From Lichina pygmaea (lineage: Eukaryota; Ascomycota; Lichinomycetes; Lichinales; Lichinaceae): 64,000 nt of DNA. This document shows positions 19,281 through 31,075 of this stretch, piece after piece. The first letter of the stretch is position 1, and the number at the start of each line of letters is the position of its first letter. The stretch is taken from assembly GCA_963422465.1 (NCBI GenBank), contig OY730173.1:62001-126000 (forward strand). Direction: 5' to 3'. The notes under the pieces were generated by a model. The model saw nothing but the letters and a program-made list of their open reading frames with translations, searched no databases and was not told the origin of the DNA. A program made the position numbers and the translations under genes.

Positions 19281-20786
19281 AGTCTAATCTTTTTCTGTTT
19301 GAAGTGTTTTCCCACTGACTGGGCAATGGGTCCAGCCATTCCCATCAGTTGTGAGGAATCTGTTCATGAATTTGTCTGGCTGATGCTTGTCACATCCAGG
19401 CTTGAGGCAGTACTGCCAATTGTTGATGTAGCAGTTGTGGTTGTTGCCTTGCTGTAGGAACATGAGGTGTTCGTGCCAATCATGTGTGTGCCTGGGGAAT
19501 GTGGTGTGTTGGTGTTTGTCCCAGAGATAGGTCTCACACACATCCTTCTTGCAGTTGACCCAATGTTCGTGGCAGGTGACATGGTAGGGTGAATGTCCTC
19601 TGTACCTTCGTAGTTGTTCATGGTAGGTGCAGTAGTGCTTCATGCAAAACCTCCACTGTAGTTCGCTGTGCTGTAGGTTTTGTGGGTCCATGCTGTAAGC
19701 ATAGCTTCCTTGTGGTATTTCTTCTTTGATAGATACAGGTTTGTCTCAGTCTCCATCAGAGGTGGTTAAGGACTCCTGTCCCTTGTCCTGACCTGTCTGT
19801 TCTGGTAGATCCTTGCCTCCTGATGTTGCCAGTTGGTGGGCTGCTCCAATATCTGATTGTAGTTGTCCTATTGTTCAAGTAATAGCTGAGCCTCTCCTGG
19901 TGGGTCCTCTGGCTTGATGACATTCCAGTCTCTGTCAAGTGTATTAAGTTGCTTTCAGTGCACCTTGTTCTTTGAACAACAGTCTTTCACTATGTGGCCT
20001 AGCTTGCCACAGGCATAGCACTTCAGTGCTTTCCCCTTCTTGTTGTTCCTTCCCTTTGTGAACCTTCTCTTGTGGTGGACTGCATCCAGTTCCATGGGTG
20101 CATAGCCATATGGGTCATGTGGCAGTGCCTTGTTAGGCAGCTTGTAGTGGTTGCTCACATACCATGCAGGGTGGCTGTATTCTCTGTTGTGGTGTTTCTC
20201 CATCGCTCGCTTGAATAGTTTGTTATTGATGGTGATTGCTTGTGTGATGAGCTTGTCCAGTGTGTAGACTGCTTGTCTGTCAAAGGTGATCTTGTCCTTC
20301 ATGTTTTCCTTGAGTCTACGTCAGTACATGACTATCAGAGTGTTGTCGTCCCAATCAGTCAGTACTGAGTATTGTTTGAACTGTGTGGTGTACTCTGCAG
20401 CTGAGTGTTGTTGTTTGATGTGCTGGATTATTCGTATAGCCACTTTGTCTTTGTTAGATAGTCCAAGGATCCTTTTGATCTTGTCCTTGAATCATGTCTA
20501 TTTTGTCATCCATTCTGTTATGCTGTTGTGGTCTCTGTTTCCTGAGAGATGTCTGTTGACCTTGAGCTTGATCTATCGATAAGTATTGTCTCTCATGTAA
20601 GTGGTTGCAAAGAGAGGCCACTTCTCCTTAGGCAGCCTTGTCTCTGGTTGGAATTGAAAGTAGACTTGGAGTTGCATGAGCCAGTCGTCAACCTTGTTTC
20701 TTTTACTGTAGAACAGGTCTGGCTTGGTGATGCTAATTTTTCCATCTGGGAAGTTAGGGTTGGTTACTCCTGAGGTACTTATTCTT
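19281..20786 (-). pseudogene. GypA-2 gag
   Basis: The N-terminal region resembles the GypA-3 gag start (STSGVTNPNFPDGK); its ATG is ATA. A zinc knuckle CYACGKLGHIVKDC lies at about 20030-19975. The C-terminal part (19691-19284) is a His/Cys-rich array with W-x2-C-x4-C-x2-H modules (WRFCMKHYCTYH, WQYCLKPGCDKH). The knuckle and the array are now in different frames, so an indel lies near 19700-19950. Confidence 0.85.
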
Positions 20787-20800
20787 GAGGGTCTCCAAAG

Positions 20801-21368
20801 TGTTGCGGTCTGTACTGTACTGTCCTATCTGAGTATAGGATTAGGGCAAGAGGTGGAAGGCAGGTTGGTTCTCACAGGAGAGGAGTGTCAAGGAGTGTGA
20901 AGAGGTTTGGTGGAACATGGTGGTGATGACACCAGATCAGTGGCTTTGTACAAGATTGTATTAAAGTAGATCTAGTTGTCTGGATCACAACATGAGTTGA
21001 AGATGATTGTTCCATAAGGGAACTATCACCAGACTATATAGTGCTCAGTCTGTGAGCTCAGTGAGCTCTGCTCACTTTGCTCACTCAGTGAGATTGGTGA
21101 GCTCTGCTCACTTTGCTCACTTGTTCATGCATGCTGCAGTGAGCTGGGCAAGCTCTGCTCACTTTGCTCACTGTTCATGCATACTGCGGTGAGCTGGGCG
21201 AGCTCTGCTCACTCTGCTCACGTATATGCATGCTGCGGCGAGCACCCCCTGGTCAGTCTTGCCAGTCATGTGACTGTTTCCCGTGTTATGCTGCCTGGTA
21301 CTTCTGTCCAGTATTCTGTCTCCTGCTTTCTGTGAGTATAAAGACTGTGTTCCTCCTGAGTCGTAACA
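20801..21368 (-). repeat. 5' LTR of GypA-2 (568 bp)
   Basis: It has the same ends as the 3' LTR but one more 36-bp repeat block, so the two LTRs differ by about 36 bp plus transitions. The primer site just inside reads GGTCTCCAAAG in plus-strand view, one base changed from the GGTCTTCAAAG of GypA-3. Confidence 0.92.
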
Positions 21369-21505
21369 ACAAACAGTTGACTTGGTAGAGCTTAGAAAGA
21401 GAGTTGGTGGGCTAGGTTGAACTGGTCAAGTCTTTTCAAAGACATAAACCAGAAAAGAAGTTTAGGAAGTAGCTTGGAGGAGAATAAGATAGATGGGAAA
21501 TCTTG
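21369..21505 (-). mobile_element. LINE-B Lb2, segment 2
   Basis: Starts with the ACAAA duplication and continues the ORF2 C-terminus of LINE-B (complement of the segment 7020-7150). Ends with GGGAAATCTTG, the left target duplication (21495-21505) of a LINE-A insertion; the right copy is at 23276-23286. Confidence 0.9.
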
Positions 21506-23275
21506 TTTTTTTATTTTTATTTATTTGATTCTTACACTGGTAGTAGCTTTACAGCCATGCAGATCTTCTAGCTAATAGTGAACTCCTTCAGAAAACCTTT
21601 GAAGGGATAAAAACTGAAGGCAGGGTGTGACTAGGGAATGTAACAAAAGGAATCTTGAAGTTTCTGGTAAGAGAAGAGAATCTAGGTATTGGATTGGGAA
21701 TAGTGGAGTTTGAAAGCTAGATTAAACTGGTTTAGTCTTTTCAAAGACATAAACCAGTACAAGAACTTCTGTAGTAGCTCTGGGTTTGAAATAATAGTGG
21801 TGAAGTCTTGGGGATTAAAAGAGACTTGTTGTCTTTGTCTTGAATAAAGAGAGCATGAAGAGGTGATATGTTTTGCAGTTTCTTCTGCTTGGCCACACAC
21901 ACATAGTGGGGTAGGGAAGTCAGGAACTCCAGCTCTGAAAAGAAAACTTGCCAGACCAATTCTTCCAGTCCTGATTTGCAGTAGCAGACTTGCCTCAGCT
22001 TTCTGTAACTCTTTGTAGAGCTTCAGATTGTTTTTGTGTGGCTTTTGACAGAAAGTCTGCCAGCCTGGATAGCTTCTTCTTTTCTTCTCTTCCCATTGGT
22101 CTTCTCACTCTTTAGTAAAGAGCTTTTGTAGTTCTTTCTTTGAACTAGCCTGGTTAGTAGTTATTTGACTTAACCAAGTGAATTTCCACTTAGGAGAGAT
22201 AGTTGAGGATTCCTTTAAAGGTTTCTTCAAGAGAGAGGCATAGCTGGAAATAGTGGAAAAGATACTGTCAAGAAAGTATTTGAGAGGGGAGTTTTGAATA
22301 GAAGAAAGAAAACAGGCAGTGCAAAATTTAAAGTATAGGTCTAGAGGTAGAAGAAAAAGCTCACTCTCTAATAGAAAAGAAGGAGTGGCTTTGAAGGCAC
22401 CCCCAATAAGTCTTAGGCATCTGTTTTGAAATAAAACAAGAGAAGAGATATTGGAGGATTTTCTTAGAGGGTTAAACCAGATCCCCACTGCATAGCTCAG
22501 TAGAGATCTCAGTATAGCAGTGTACACCAGACGTGATGTGTGAACTGGAAAGCCCCAAGTAGAATAGGAAGTTCTAGAAAGAGAAGAGAGTGCTTTCTGT
22601 GCTTTTTGAAGAATAATCCTCTGGTGTTTGTGCCAGTGGAGCTTTGCATCTAGGTACACTCCAAGTACTCGCACTTCTTCTTTTGGTTTGAGAATCACAT
22701 TCCCCAGTCTGAGCTTGAGCTGAAGATTGTCTGATCTTCTTCTGGAAAAATGAAGTATTTCATATTTCTCAGGAGAGAAGACTATTCCATATCTTGCGGC
22801 CCATGATAGACATTTGAGGTGTGTGTTCTTTAAGTTCAGAAGGTTACTTTTCAAGGAGTGACCAAAAGCAAGCAGATTTGTATCATCTGCAAACCCCAGG
22901 GCAGATACACCAGAAGAGGGAATATGCACAGTCTCATGCAATTCAGAAATGTAGAATAGAAAAAGAATAGGGGATAATGGAGAATCTTGAGAAACTCCAC
23001 AATGAATAGGAATTGAACAAGACTCAGAATCATCAAAGACAAGAGTGGTAGAGTGCTTATCACAGAAGGAGTAGATCCAGGAAGCTAGCCAGGCAGGTAT
23101 TCCTTTTCTTTTCAGAATTTGCTGTAGTATCTTGGGGAGAACTCTGTCATAGGCTCCTGAGATATCCAGTGAGAGTAGGGATGCAACCATGCCTTCCTTC
23201 CAGACTTTTTCCACTTGGGAGGTTAGAAGGAAAAGTGCTGCTTCTGTGGATCTTCCTTTCCTAAAGCCTATCTGG
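21506..23275 (-). mobile_element. LINE-A La3, 5'-truncated
   Basis: An A-rich tail (as poly-T) at 21506-21530 is followed by 3' UTR and the last half of ORF2, truncated at the GFRKGRSTE motif. It is flanked by the 11-bp duplication GGGAAATCTTG in LINE-B. A clear TPRT insertion. Confidence 0.93.
21682..23275 (-). pseudogene. LINE-A ORF2 C-terminal half
   Basis: The frame is open from 23214 to 22105 (VEKVWKEGMVASLLSLDISG, FADDTNLLAFGHS) and again to 21682 (CGQAEETAKHITSSC). The break is a TGA (GAC/TGG region near 22105) next to KEWEDQ. The endonuclease and the N-terminal RT blocks are absent because of truncation. The FADD site itself is intact. Confidence 0.9.
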
Positions 23276-24257
23276 GGGAAATCTTGTAGAGGGAATTGGA
23301 CTTGTTGTTTTTAGTTTGAAAATTTGTTACAGAAAAAAGTGATATGTTGGGCTGTTTCTTCTCCAAAACCACAGGTGCATAGAGGGGAGTTAAAGTCTGG
23401 AACATTTGCTCTGAAAAGAAAACTGGCCAGTCCTATTCTTGCTGACAGAATTTGAAGAAATAGACTAGACTCAGCTTTTCTCAAATCTTTGAAGATATTG
23501 AGGTTTTTCTTCTGTAGCCTTCTGGTGAACATGTCCCAAATAGTAGAACAATTTCCTCTGCTTACCTGCCATCTGGCTTCCTATTCTTTGTGGAAAACCT
23601 TCTGTAGACTTTTCTTTGAGAAGTCTTGGTTAGTAGTTAGTTATTCCAGCCAGACTGTTCTCCAGTTTAGAGAAATAGTTGTCAGAGACTTTGGTGTAGT
23701 TCTGAGAGAAGAAACATAGAGAGAAATTTGACTGTGTAGTTTGTGGAGTGTAGAAGGAGAGTTGGGTAGTGTGTTTGAATAGAAAGATAAAAGAAAACAT
23801 GCTGTTCTCAGCTTGAAGTATAAGTCTAGAGAGGGTAGAAATAGTTCTGATTCAAGTAGGAAAATAGGAGTGGCTTTAAAGACACCTCCTATAGCTCTTA
23901 AACATTTATTTTGGAAAGTAGATAATGAAATAATATTAGAGAGTTTCTTTTGGGGATTGAACCAGACTCCTACTGTATAACTAAGAAGAGATCTTAGTCT
24001 AGCAGTGTAGACATGACATGCTGTTAGGACTGGTAGTCCCCAAGTAGAGTAGATTGTTCTGGATAAAGCTGAGAAATATTTGGAAGCTTTCTGTGACATG
24101 ATTTTTTGGTGTGTTTTCCTGACAAGTTTTGAGTCAAAGTAAAGTCCCAAGATGCGCACTTCTTTTTTTGGTTGAAGTACCACTTCTCCAAGTCTTAGAC
24201 TGAGCTGAAGATTGTCTTTTCTTCTTCTAGAAAAATAGAGAAGTTTATACTTTTCAG
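23276..24257 (-). mobile_element. LINE-B Lb2, segment 3 (ORF2 C-terminal part)
   Basis: The minus-strand frame 24183-23641 reads KKEVRILGLYFDSKLVRKTH to SLNWRTVWLE, the region after the RT palm in LINE-B; 23532-23311 continues to the C-terminal finger (LCTCGFGEETAQH). Stops separate the blocks. The right end TTATACTTTTCAG (24245-24257) is the target duplication of the next insertion. Confidence 0.88.
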
Positions 24258-24597
24258 TTCAAGACAAAGACAACAAGTCTCTTTTAATCCCCAAGACTTC
24301 ACCACTATTATTTCAAACCCAGAGCTACTACAGAAGTTCTTGTACTGGTTTATGTCTTTGAAAAGACTAAACCAGTTTAATCTAGCTTTCAAACTCAACT
24401 ATTCCCAATCCAATACCTAGATTCTCTTCTCTTACCAGAAACTTCAAGATTCCTTTTGTTACATTCCCTAGTCACACTCTGCCTTCAGTTTTTATCCCTT
24501 CAAAGATTTTCTGAAGGAGTTCACTATTAGCTAGAAGATCTGCATGGCTGTAAAGCTACTACCAGTGTAAGAATCAAATAAAAAAAATAAAAATAAA
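24258..24597 (+). mobile_element. LINE-A La4, 340-bp tail insertion
   Basis: Only the last 50 codons of ORF2, the 3' UTR and the A-rich tail were copied, in plus orientation. A 13-bp duplication TTATACTTTTCAG (24245-24257 and 24598-24610) flanks it. It includes the 3' hairpin, so this small tail suffices for insertion. Confidence 0.93.
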
Positions 24598-24610
24598 TTA
24601 TACTTTTCAG

Positions 24611-25006
24611 GTGCAAACTTCATACTATGTTTTCTTGCCCAGTCCTGACATTTGGAATGTGTAGACTTCAACTTGAGAAGGTTGCTTTTCAAGGAAGAGG
24701 AGAATGCAAGAAGATTAGTGTCATCTGCAAAACCAAGTGCTGAAACTCCTTTCTCAGGGGTGTGTACAGTATTGTGCAGTTCTGAGATATAGAAAAGAAA
24801 TAGAATAGAAGAGAAAGTGATTCTTGAGGGACTCCACAGTATATAGAGAACTGGGGGGATTCTGAGTTATCAAACACCAGAGAGGTAGTATGTGAAGTAG
24901 TGAAGGAAAAGATCCAGGATACAAACCACTTAGGAATCTTTCTCTTAATCAGGATCTTTCTGAGAACTTCTGGCAAGACTCTGTCATAGGCTTCAGAGAT
25001 GTCTAG
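24611..25006 (-). mobile_element. LINE-B Lb2, segment 4 (RT core)
   Basis: It encodes the RT palm of LINE-B on the minus strand: LDISEAYDRVLPEVL, IYCGVPQESL and the LVLQMTLIF shadow of the FADD region, with frameshifts. It ends at the 5-bp duplication TCTAG (25002-25006), into which GypC inserted. Confidence 0.88.
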
Positions 25007-25142
25007 TGTTAAAGGCCAGGCCGGGTTCACACAGAAGCCAGTACAGTCTGTTGCTTCGCAGGGTGGATTCTAGACAGAGACTTGATAGGTGAATAGACAG
25101 GTGGGTAACTCTTCCCTGTACTATTGTTCTCATACAATGTGT
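25007..25142 (-). repeat. 3' LTR of GypC, outer part
   Basis: This matches 37574-37710 of the other GypC LTR. GypA-3 interrupts it after TGTGT (25138-25142), repeated at 31685-31689. Confidence 0.92.
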
Positions 25143-25743
25143 TGTTGCGGGCTGTACCGTACTGTCCTATCCAAGTATAGGATTAGAGTGAAAGGTGGAA
25201 GGTGGGTTGGTTCTTGCAGGAGAGGAGTGTCAAGGAGTGCGAAGGGGTTTGGTGGAACATGGTGGTGGTGACACCTGATCAATGGCTTTGTACAAAAGGA
25301 TTGTATTGAAGTAGATCTAGTTGTCTGGATCACAACATAAGTTGAAGATGATTGTTCCATAAGGGAACTATCGCCAGACTATATAGTGCTGGCCTGTCAA
25401 GATGATCAAGATTGTCTTGACAGTCTTGACGTCAAGACAGGTGAGATTGTCTTGACAGTCCCACCATGTTATACACTCTGCGTCAAGACTGGTAAGATTG
25501 TCTTGATGCTTCATGCATCCTGCGTCAAGACTGGTGAGATTGTCTTGATGCTTCATGCATCCTGCGTCAAGACTGGTAAGATTGTCTTGATGCTTCATGC
25601 ATGCTGCGTCAAGACTCCTGTGTGTGTCTCGACAGTCACGTGACCCCTTGTTGGTTGGTCACTTGACTTCCATGGTGTCCTCTTGCCTGGCCTGCAGCCT
25701 GATTGCCTATAAATGAGTGGCTCCCATCCCCTGGGTTGTAACA
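25143..25743 (-). repeat. 3' LTR of GypA-3 (601 bp)
   Basis: The first 240 bp (plus view) match GypA-1 and GypA-2 LTRs, including TATATA at 25380-25385. The centre is three 42-bp units starting GCGTCAAGACTGGT at 25480, 25522 and 25564, next to TGTCTTGACAGTCTTGACG palindromic blocks. GTCACGTGAC is kept at 25635-25644. On the antisense side TATAAA lies at 25708-25713. Confidence 0.92.
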
Positions 25744-25787
25744 CTACCCTCCTCTCCTTTATTCATCATCCTGATGAATTCTTGAGT

Positions 25788-26288
25788 ATGTCTGCAAAAT
25801 CACATACCTCTACTTACCAAAACCAACTGGCAGCCCAGATCTGTGATCATAACTTTGTGTCGCTTGCTCTGTGTGACTTCTATGTTTTGAACCACAAGTC
25901 CTGCTTCTGAATGTCTGACAACAACAATAAATTGAAGTGTGCTGAATGCACTTGTTGTGGGAAGTCCTGTGTGTCACTTTCTTGGGAGTCGCTGAACATG
26001 ACTCAGGATAACCTTCGTGAGGATTTGGCTGTTGATGAGGCTAAGCAGGATGCTCTTGTTGAGCAGCTTGCCAAGCTGCAGGCTTGTGTGTCCTGAAAGC
26101 AAAAGATTCTTGAAGGTGCTGAAGGCCGAGCAAAGAAGAAGCTCCAGTGTCTTGTTGCTGAAATGGAGGTGGATGGTGAAGACTTGTCGGCGACAGTCAT
26201 TGACATGTCTGTACTGCAGGCCGAGCTGTTCAGTCCTGCCTCTGCCGGAACTGCTGCAGGAGGAGCTGGCAGTTCACGAGGTTCCTGA
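25788..26288 (+). pseudogene. Antisense Zn2Cys6-like frame of GypA-3
   Basis: ATG at 25788 (MSAKSHTSTYQNQLAAQI) is 45 bp from the LTR. It is collinear with 896-1300: CDFYVLNHKSCF, stop, then KCAECTCCGKSCV, WESLNMTQDNLREDL, a second stop, and KILEGAEGRAKKKLQCL. One cluster Cys is Tyr (TGT to TAT). Unlike GypA-1, the frame runs on to 26288 and overlaps the pol 3' end by about 55 bp. Similarity to GypA-1 is clear at the protein level despite divergence. Confidence 0.72.
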
Positions 26289-29200
26289 GTGGTTCCCAGG
26301 TATTTTCCGAGTCTGGGTAGTTTTTCCACTTGACAAGGTATCACTGACCTTTTCTCTTCAAGATCTGTTTGACCTTGAATTCCTGTTCTTCCTCTGGTTG
26401 GTAATGAAATGTTTCCTGCAAGGGTGTGCTCTGGTCAGCTAATTCAATCATTGAGATGTGAAAGTTTGGGTGTACCCAAGCATCTCTTGGTAGTCGCAGT
26501 CTGACGTTGACTAGTCCAGTTTTTTCTTTGACTGAAAATAGTCTGACCTTGACATGGTCCAGTTTCTTTGTTCTTGGTTTCTTTGTTTTCCAATTTCTTG
26601 TGAGGAGGTAGACTTTATCCCCCTTCTTTAGCTGAGGTGCCATTTTGGATTTCTTGTCCATTTGATGTTGCATTCTTTCTGAGGTCTCTTGAAGGTAGTG
26701 CCTCATCATTGTGTGTGTTTGTTGTAGGAGCTTGTCATGTTGGAGTGCTTTCTCTGTGTTTGGTGAAGCTCTGCTTGGTATCCTGATGTTCGCATGTTGT
26801 CCAAAATTGGCAAAAAATAGTGATTCCTTTGTTGAGTCTGATCTGTGCTGGTTGATTGCCAGCTGTGCCACCAGTAATAACTGTACCCAATTGCTGTGGG
26901 TCTTGTTGATGTAATGCTGTAAGTAAGTCTCCAGGACTTGGTTTGCTTGCTCTGTCTGGCTGTCAGTTCATGGGTGATAGGCCATAGATATTTTGGGTTT
27001 TGTTCCCATGGCTGCACTGATTGTCTTCCAGTAGTTAGATGTGAAGAGTTTGTCTCTGTCTGTAATGATTGTGATTGGAACTCTGTGGTCTCTGACCAAT
27101 CTGTCTAGTAATAGGTGTCCCAACTGTTCTGCTGTGTGGGTCTTCTTGAATAGTACTGCTATTAGATATTTTGTGAATCTGTCTACTATCACTATAATCA
27201 AGTCGTAGGTGATTCCTGTGACTGGGTCTTTGGACTTGGGTAGCTTTGTGATGAAGTCTATTGACACGTCTTCCCACAGGCCTCTTGGTATCGTGTTCGG
27301 ATGTCCTTCTCCATATAGCTTATGTCTTCCATGTTTGTTTTTCTGGCATAGTAGACACTTGCTGATGTAGTTTGTGACATGTTGTCAGAGGTTAATGACA
27401 TTATTCCCTGCCTGTTAGATAAGGTCTGTGGTCTTGGAGATTCCTGGGTGACCATGTGCTGGATTATCGTGGTAGTTCCTTATTAGTTCTTCAGTGTCTT
27501 CTGCCATGAGCTTGTTGATCTGTGGTTGAGGTACCAGGTTTCCTTGCTGGTCCTGCTGTAAGATTGTTCCTTGGCATTCATCATCTTCTATGTGGTTTTT
27601 TTGTCAGCTTAGTGCGTCTGCTCTCCCATTGTCTTGTCCAGGGGTGTACAAGATCTTGAACTTGTGTTGCCCTGGGAGTTCAGCCCATCTGACTTGCTGT
27701 CTGTTCAGCTTCTTGGTTGTTGTGAACATTGTCAGATTCTTGTGGTCTGTGAGAACAGTGAGTTCAGAACTGCTTTCCGCGTACAGTCTCCAGTGTTCGA
27801 GTGCGTTGACAACTGCCAGTAGCTCTTTGTCATAGATATCATAGTTTTGTTCTGCTTGTGTTATTTTTTGTGAGTAGTAGGCAACTGGGTGCCACTTGCC
27901 ATCTGCCTGTTGGCATAGACATGCTCCCACTGCCTGATCTGAAGTGTCTGTCTCAATTTGTGTTGGTTGGCCTGTCTTGAAGTTGAGGAGAAATGGTTCC
28001 TTGGCGCAAGTGTCCTTGAGCTGTTAGAATACTTTTTGTTATCTCTCTGTCCACCAGTACTCCATGTCCTTCTTTGTGAGTTCTGTCAGTGGTGTTGCCA
28101 TCTGTGAGTAGTTCTTTATGAACTGTCAGTTGAAGTTGGCAAATCCTAGGAAGGCTTGTACTTCCTTAACTGATGTCAGTGTTGGCCATTGCTGAATCAC
28201 TTTGATTTTCTCAGGGTCAATCTTGATCTCTTCAATCCCTATGACATATCTGAGGAATTCAACTTCCAGTTTGTTGAACTCGCATTTCTTTGGGTTGAGC
28301 TTGAGCCCTGCCTGTTGTAGGTATCGTAGAACATCCTTCACGTGTTTGGTATGTTCCTGTTGCGTGTTCGAGTAGACAAGAATGTTGTCCAGGTAGACGA
28401 TAGCTGTTTGGTCCAGGTGTGCTCTGATGATGTTGTTGATCAATGCTTGACATGTTGCTGGTGCGTTTGTGAGTCTGAATAGCATAACCAGATACTTGTA
28501 GTGTCTGTATCAGGTTCTGAAGGCTGTCTTCCATTCTTCTTCTTCTTTCATGCGTATCAGGTTGTATGCTCCTTTCAAGTCCAGCTTGGTAAAGATTGTA
28601 GCTTGGCTGATCCTGTCTTGCAATTTGTTCGCATTTGGCAACAGATATCAGTTCTTGATGGTAATGTTGTTGAGTTTCCTGTAATCTACACAAAGTCAAA
28701 GACTTCTGTCTTTCTTTGGTACAAATAGTATCAGGTATCCTGCTGGTGATTGAGATTCTTGAATGAAACCCTTTTTCAGGTTTTCCTCCAGGTACTCACG
28801 AAGTACTTGGAGCTCTTTCTCTGATAACTGGTAAATTAGTCCAAATCCTGGCTCTGTCCCTTGTTGCAACTTGATCTCATGATCCCAAGGTTGGTGCTTA
28901 GGCAACACTACTGTCATTGTCTCTTCCTGAAAGAGGTTATCATACCCAGGTCAGTACTCTTCAGAGATCTCCAGAGGGTTAACAACTTCCTCTCTCTTCA
29001 TCTCTGACTGTTTGGCCACCTGGTTCTGGGGTGTGCCTGTCAAGGCAGACCTCTTCTCTTGAGAGTTGTCCTTTCTGTCAGTGAGGTTCCACTGAGGACT
29101 CCTTCTCTCATCTGTCCACACCTTCTGCGGCTGGTAACAGGTCCGAGCTGCGTTGTTAGTGCAGTTCCTAAACATGAGTACTCCTGTCCTCCAGTTAACA

Positions 29201-29568
29201 ACTGGGTTGTGCTTCTTTAGCCAAGGCATCCCCAAATAGATATCCTGAGTGGCCAACTCAACAATATCAAGGTGGATCCTTTCAGTATAGTGTCCAGTAA
29301 CTATTTCTATTGGCTGCGTCTCATGGCAGACTAGCTCTGTCTGTCCATTTGCTATTGCGAGCTGATAGGGCTGCTGCTTGCGTCTCCTTCCAGTGCTGAG
29401 GGTGTTGTAAAGTTGTCTCAAGATGTAGTTTCCACTGGCTCCAGAGTCAACAAGTGTGTATGTCCGTACTGGTGTGTTGGTGTGTAGTGACACAGGCAAT
29501 CACAGGTGCTTTGTGTTGCTAGGGGTCATGTTGTTGAGCTCCCGATGTTACCCCTTGACAAGGGAGTT
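26230..29568 (-). pseudogene. GypA-3 pol: protease to chromodomain
   Basis: The domains in element order are: protease (29499-28951, with LVDSGASGNYI and IYLGMPWLKKHNP), RT (28917-28126), RNase H (27930-27604, with DTSDQAVGACLCQQ just upstream), HHCC zinc region, integrase core (27267-26968, with MSIDFITKLPKS and IITDRDKLF), and C-terminus (26871-26341), then a chromodomain after a TGA. RT has YLDN instead of YLDD at 28395-28384. The frame is -1 relative to gag. Several stops; no function expected. Confidence 0.92.
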
Positions 29569-31067
29569 CAGTCTTTTCCTGATTGAAGTGTCTTTCCACT
29601 GACTGGGCAATGGGTCCAGCCATTCCCATCAGTCCTGAGGAATCTGTTCATGAATTTGTCTTGCTGATGCTTGTCACATCCAGGCTTGAGGCAGTACTGC
29701 CAATTGTTGACGTAGCAGTTGTGGTTGTTGCCTTGCTGTAGGAACATGAGGTGTTCGTGCCAATCATGTGTGTGCCCGGGGAATGTGGTGTGTTGGTGTT
29801 TGTCCCAAAGATGGATCTCACACACATCCTTCTCGCAATTGATCCAATACTTGTGGCAGGTGGCGTGGTAGGGTGAATGTCCTCTGTACCTTTGTAGTTG
29901 TTTGTGGTAGGTGCAGTAGTGCTTTGTGCAAAACCTCCACTGTAGTTCACTGTGCTGTAGATTTCATGGGTCCATGCTGTAAGTATAGCTTCCTTGTGGT
30001 ATTTCTTCTTTGATAGACGCGGGTTCATCTTGGTCCCTATCAGAGGTGGTTAAGGGCTCCTGTCCCTTGTCCTGACCTGTCTGTTCTGGTAGGTCCTTGC
30101 CTCCTGATGTTGCCAGTTGGTGGGCTGCTTCCAATGTCTGATTGTAGTTGTCCTATTGTTTGAGGGATAGCTGAGCCTCTCCTGGTGGGTCCTCTGGCTT
30201 GATGACATTCCAGTCTCCATCAAGTGTATTAAGTTGCTGTCAGTGCACCTTGTTCTTTGAACAACAGTCTTTCACTATGTGGTCTAGCTTGCCACAGGCA
30301 TAGCACTTCAGTGCTTTCCCCTTTTTGTTGTTCCTTCCCTTTGTGAACCTTCTCTTGTGGTGGACTGCATCCAGTTCCATAGGTGCATAGCTATATAGGT
30401 CATGTGGCAGTGCCTTGTTAGGTGGCTTGTAGTGGTTGCTCACATGCCATGTGGGGTGGCTGTATCCTCTGTCATAGTGTTTCTCTATTGCTCACTTGAA
30501 TAGTTTGTTATTGATGTTGATTGCTTGTGTGATGAGTTTGTCCAGTGTGTTGACTGCTCGTCTGTCAAAGGTGATTTCATCCTCCATGTTTTCCTTGAGT
30601 CTATGTCAGTACATGACTATCAGGGTATTGTTGTCCCAGTCAGTCAGTACTGAGTATTGTTTGAACTGCGTGGTGTACTCTGCGGCTGAGTGTTGTTGCT
30701 TGATGTGCTGGATCATTCGTATAGCCACTTTGTCTTTGTTAGATGGTCCAAGGATCCTTTTGATCTTGTCCTTGAATTGTGTCCATTTTGTCATCTATTC
30801 TGTTGTGCTGTCGTGGTCTCTGTTTCCTGAGAGATGTTTGTTGACGTAGAGCTTGATCCATTGATAAGCATTACCTCTCATATAAGTGGTTATGAAGAGG
30901 GGCCACTTTTCCTTAGGCAGCTTTGTCTCTGGTTGGAATTGAAAGTAGACTTGGAGTTGCATAAGCCAGTCATCAACCTTGTTTCTTTTGCTGTAGAACA
31001 GGTCTGGCTTGGTGACACTAATCTTTCCATCTGGGAAGTTGGGGTTGGTTGCTCCTGAGGTACTCAT
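29568..31067 (-). pseudogene. GypA-3 gag with His/Cys array
   Basis: It starts ATG 31067 (MSTSGATNPNFPDGK), only 18 bp after the 5' LTR. Capsid-like region 30960-30500 (WLMQLQVYFQFQPETK, AEYTTQFKQYSVLTDWD), zinc knuckle CYACGKLDHIVKDC (about 30305), then three W-x2-C-x4-C-x2-H modules (about 29945, 29845 and 29700). Stop TGA at 29570-29568, preceded by the A-rich TCAGGAAAAGAC. A few internal stops. Confidence 0.88.
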
Positions 31068-31075
31068 CCTTGAGG

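Larger units (their letters stand above)
14929..21368 (-). mobile_element. GypA-2: complete Ty3/Gypsy chromovirus, decayed
   Basis: Two LTRs (14929-15460 and 20801-21368) flank gag, pol and the antisense cysteine-rich frame. A 5-bp target duplication ACAAA (14924-14928, 21369-21373) sits in LINE-B. Stops, a gag frameshift and a lost gag start codon (ATG to ATA near 20786) make it defective. Confidence 0.95.
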
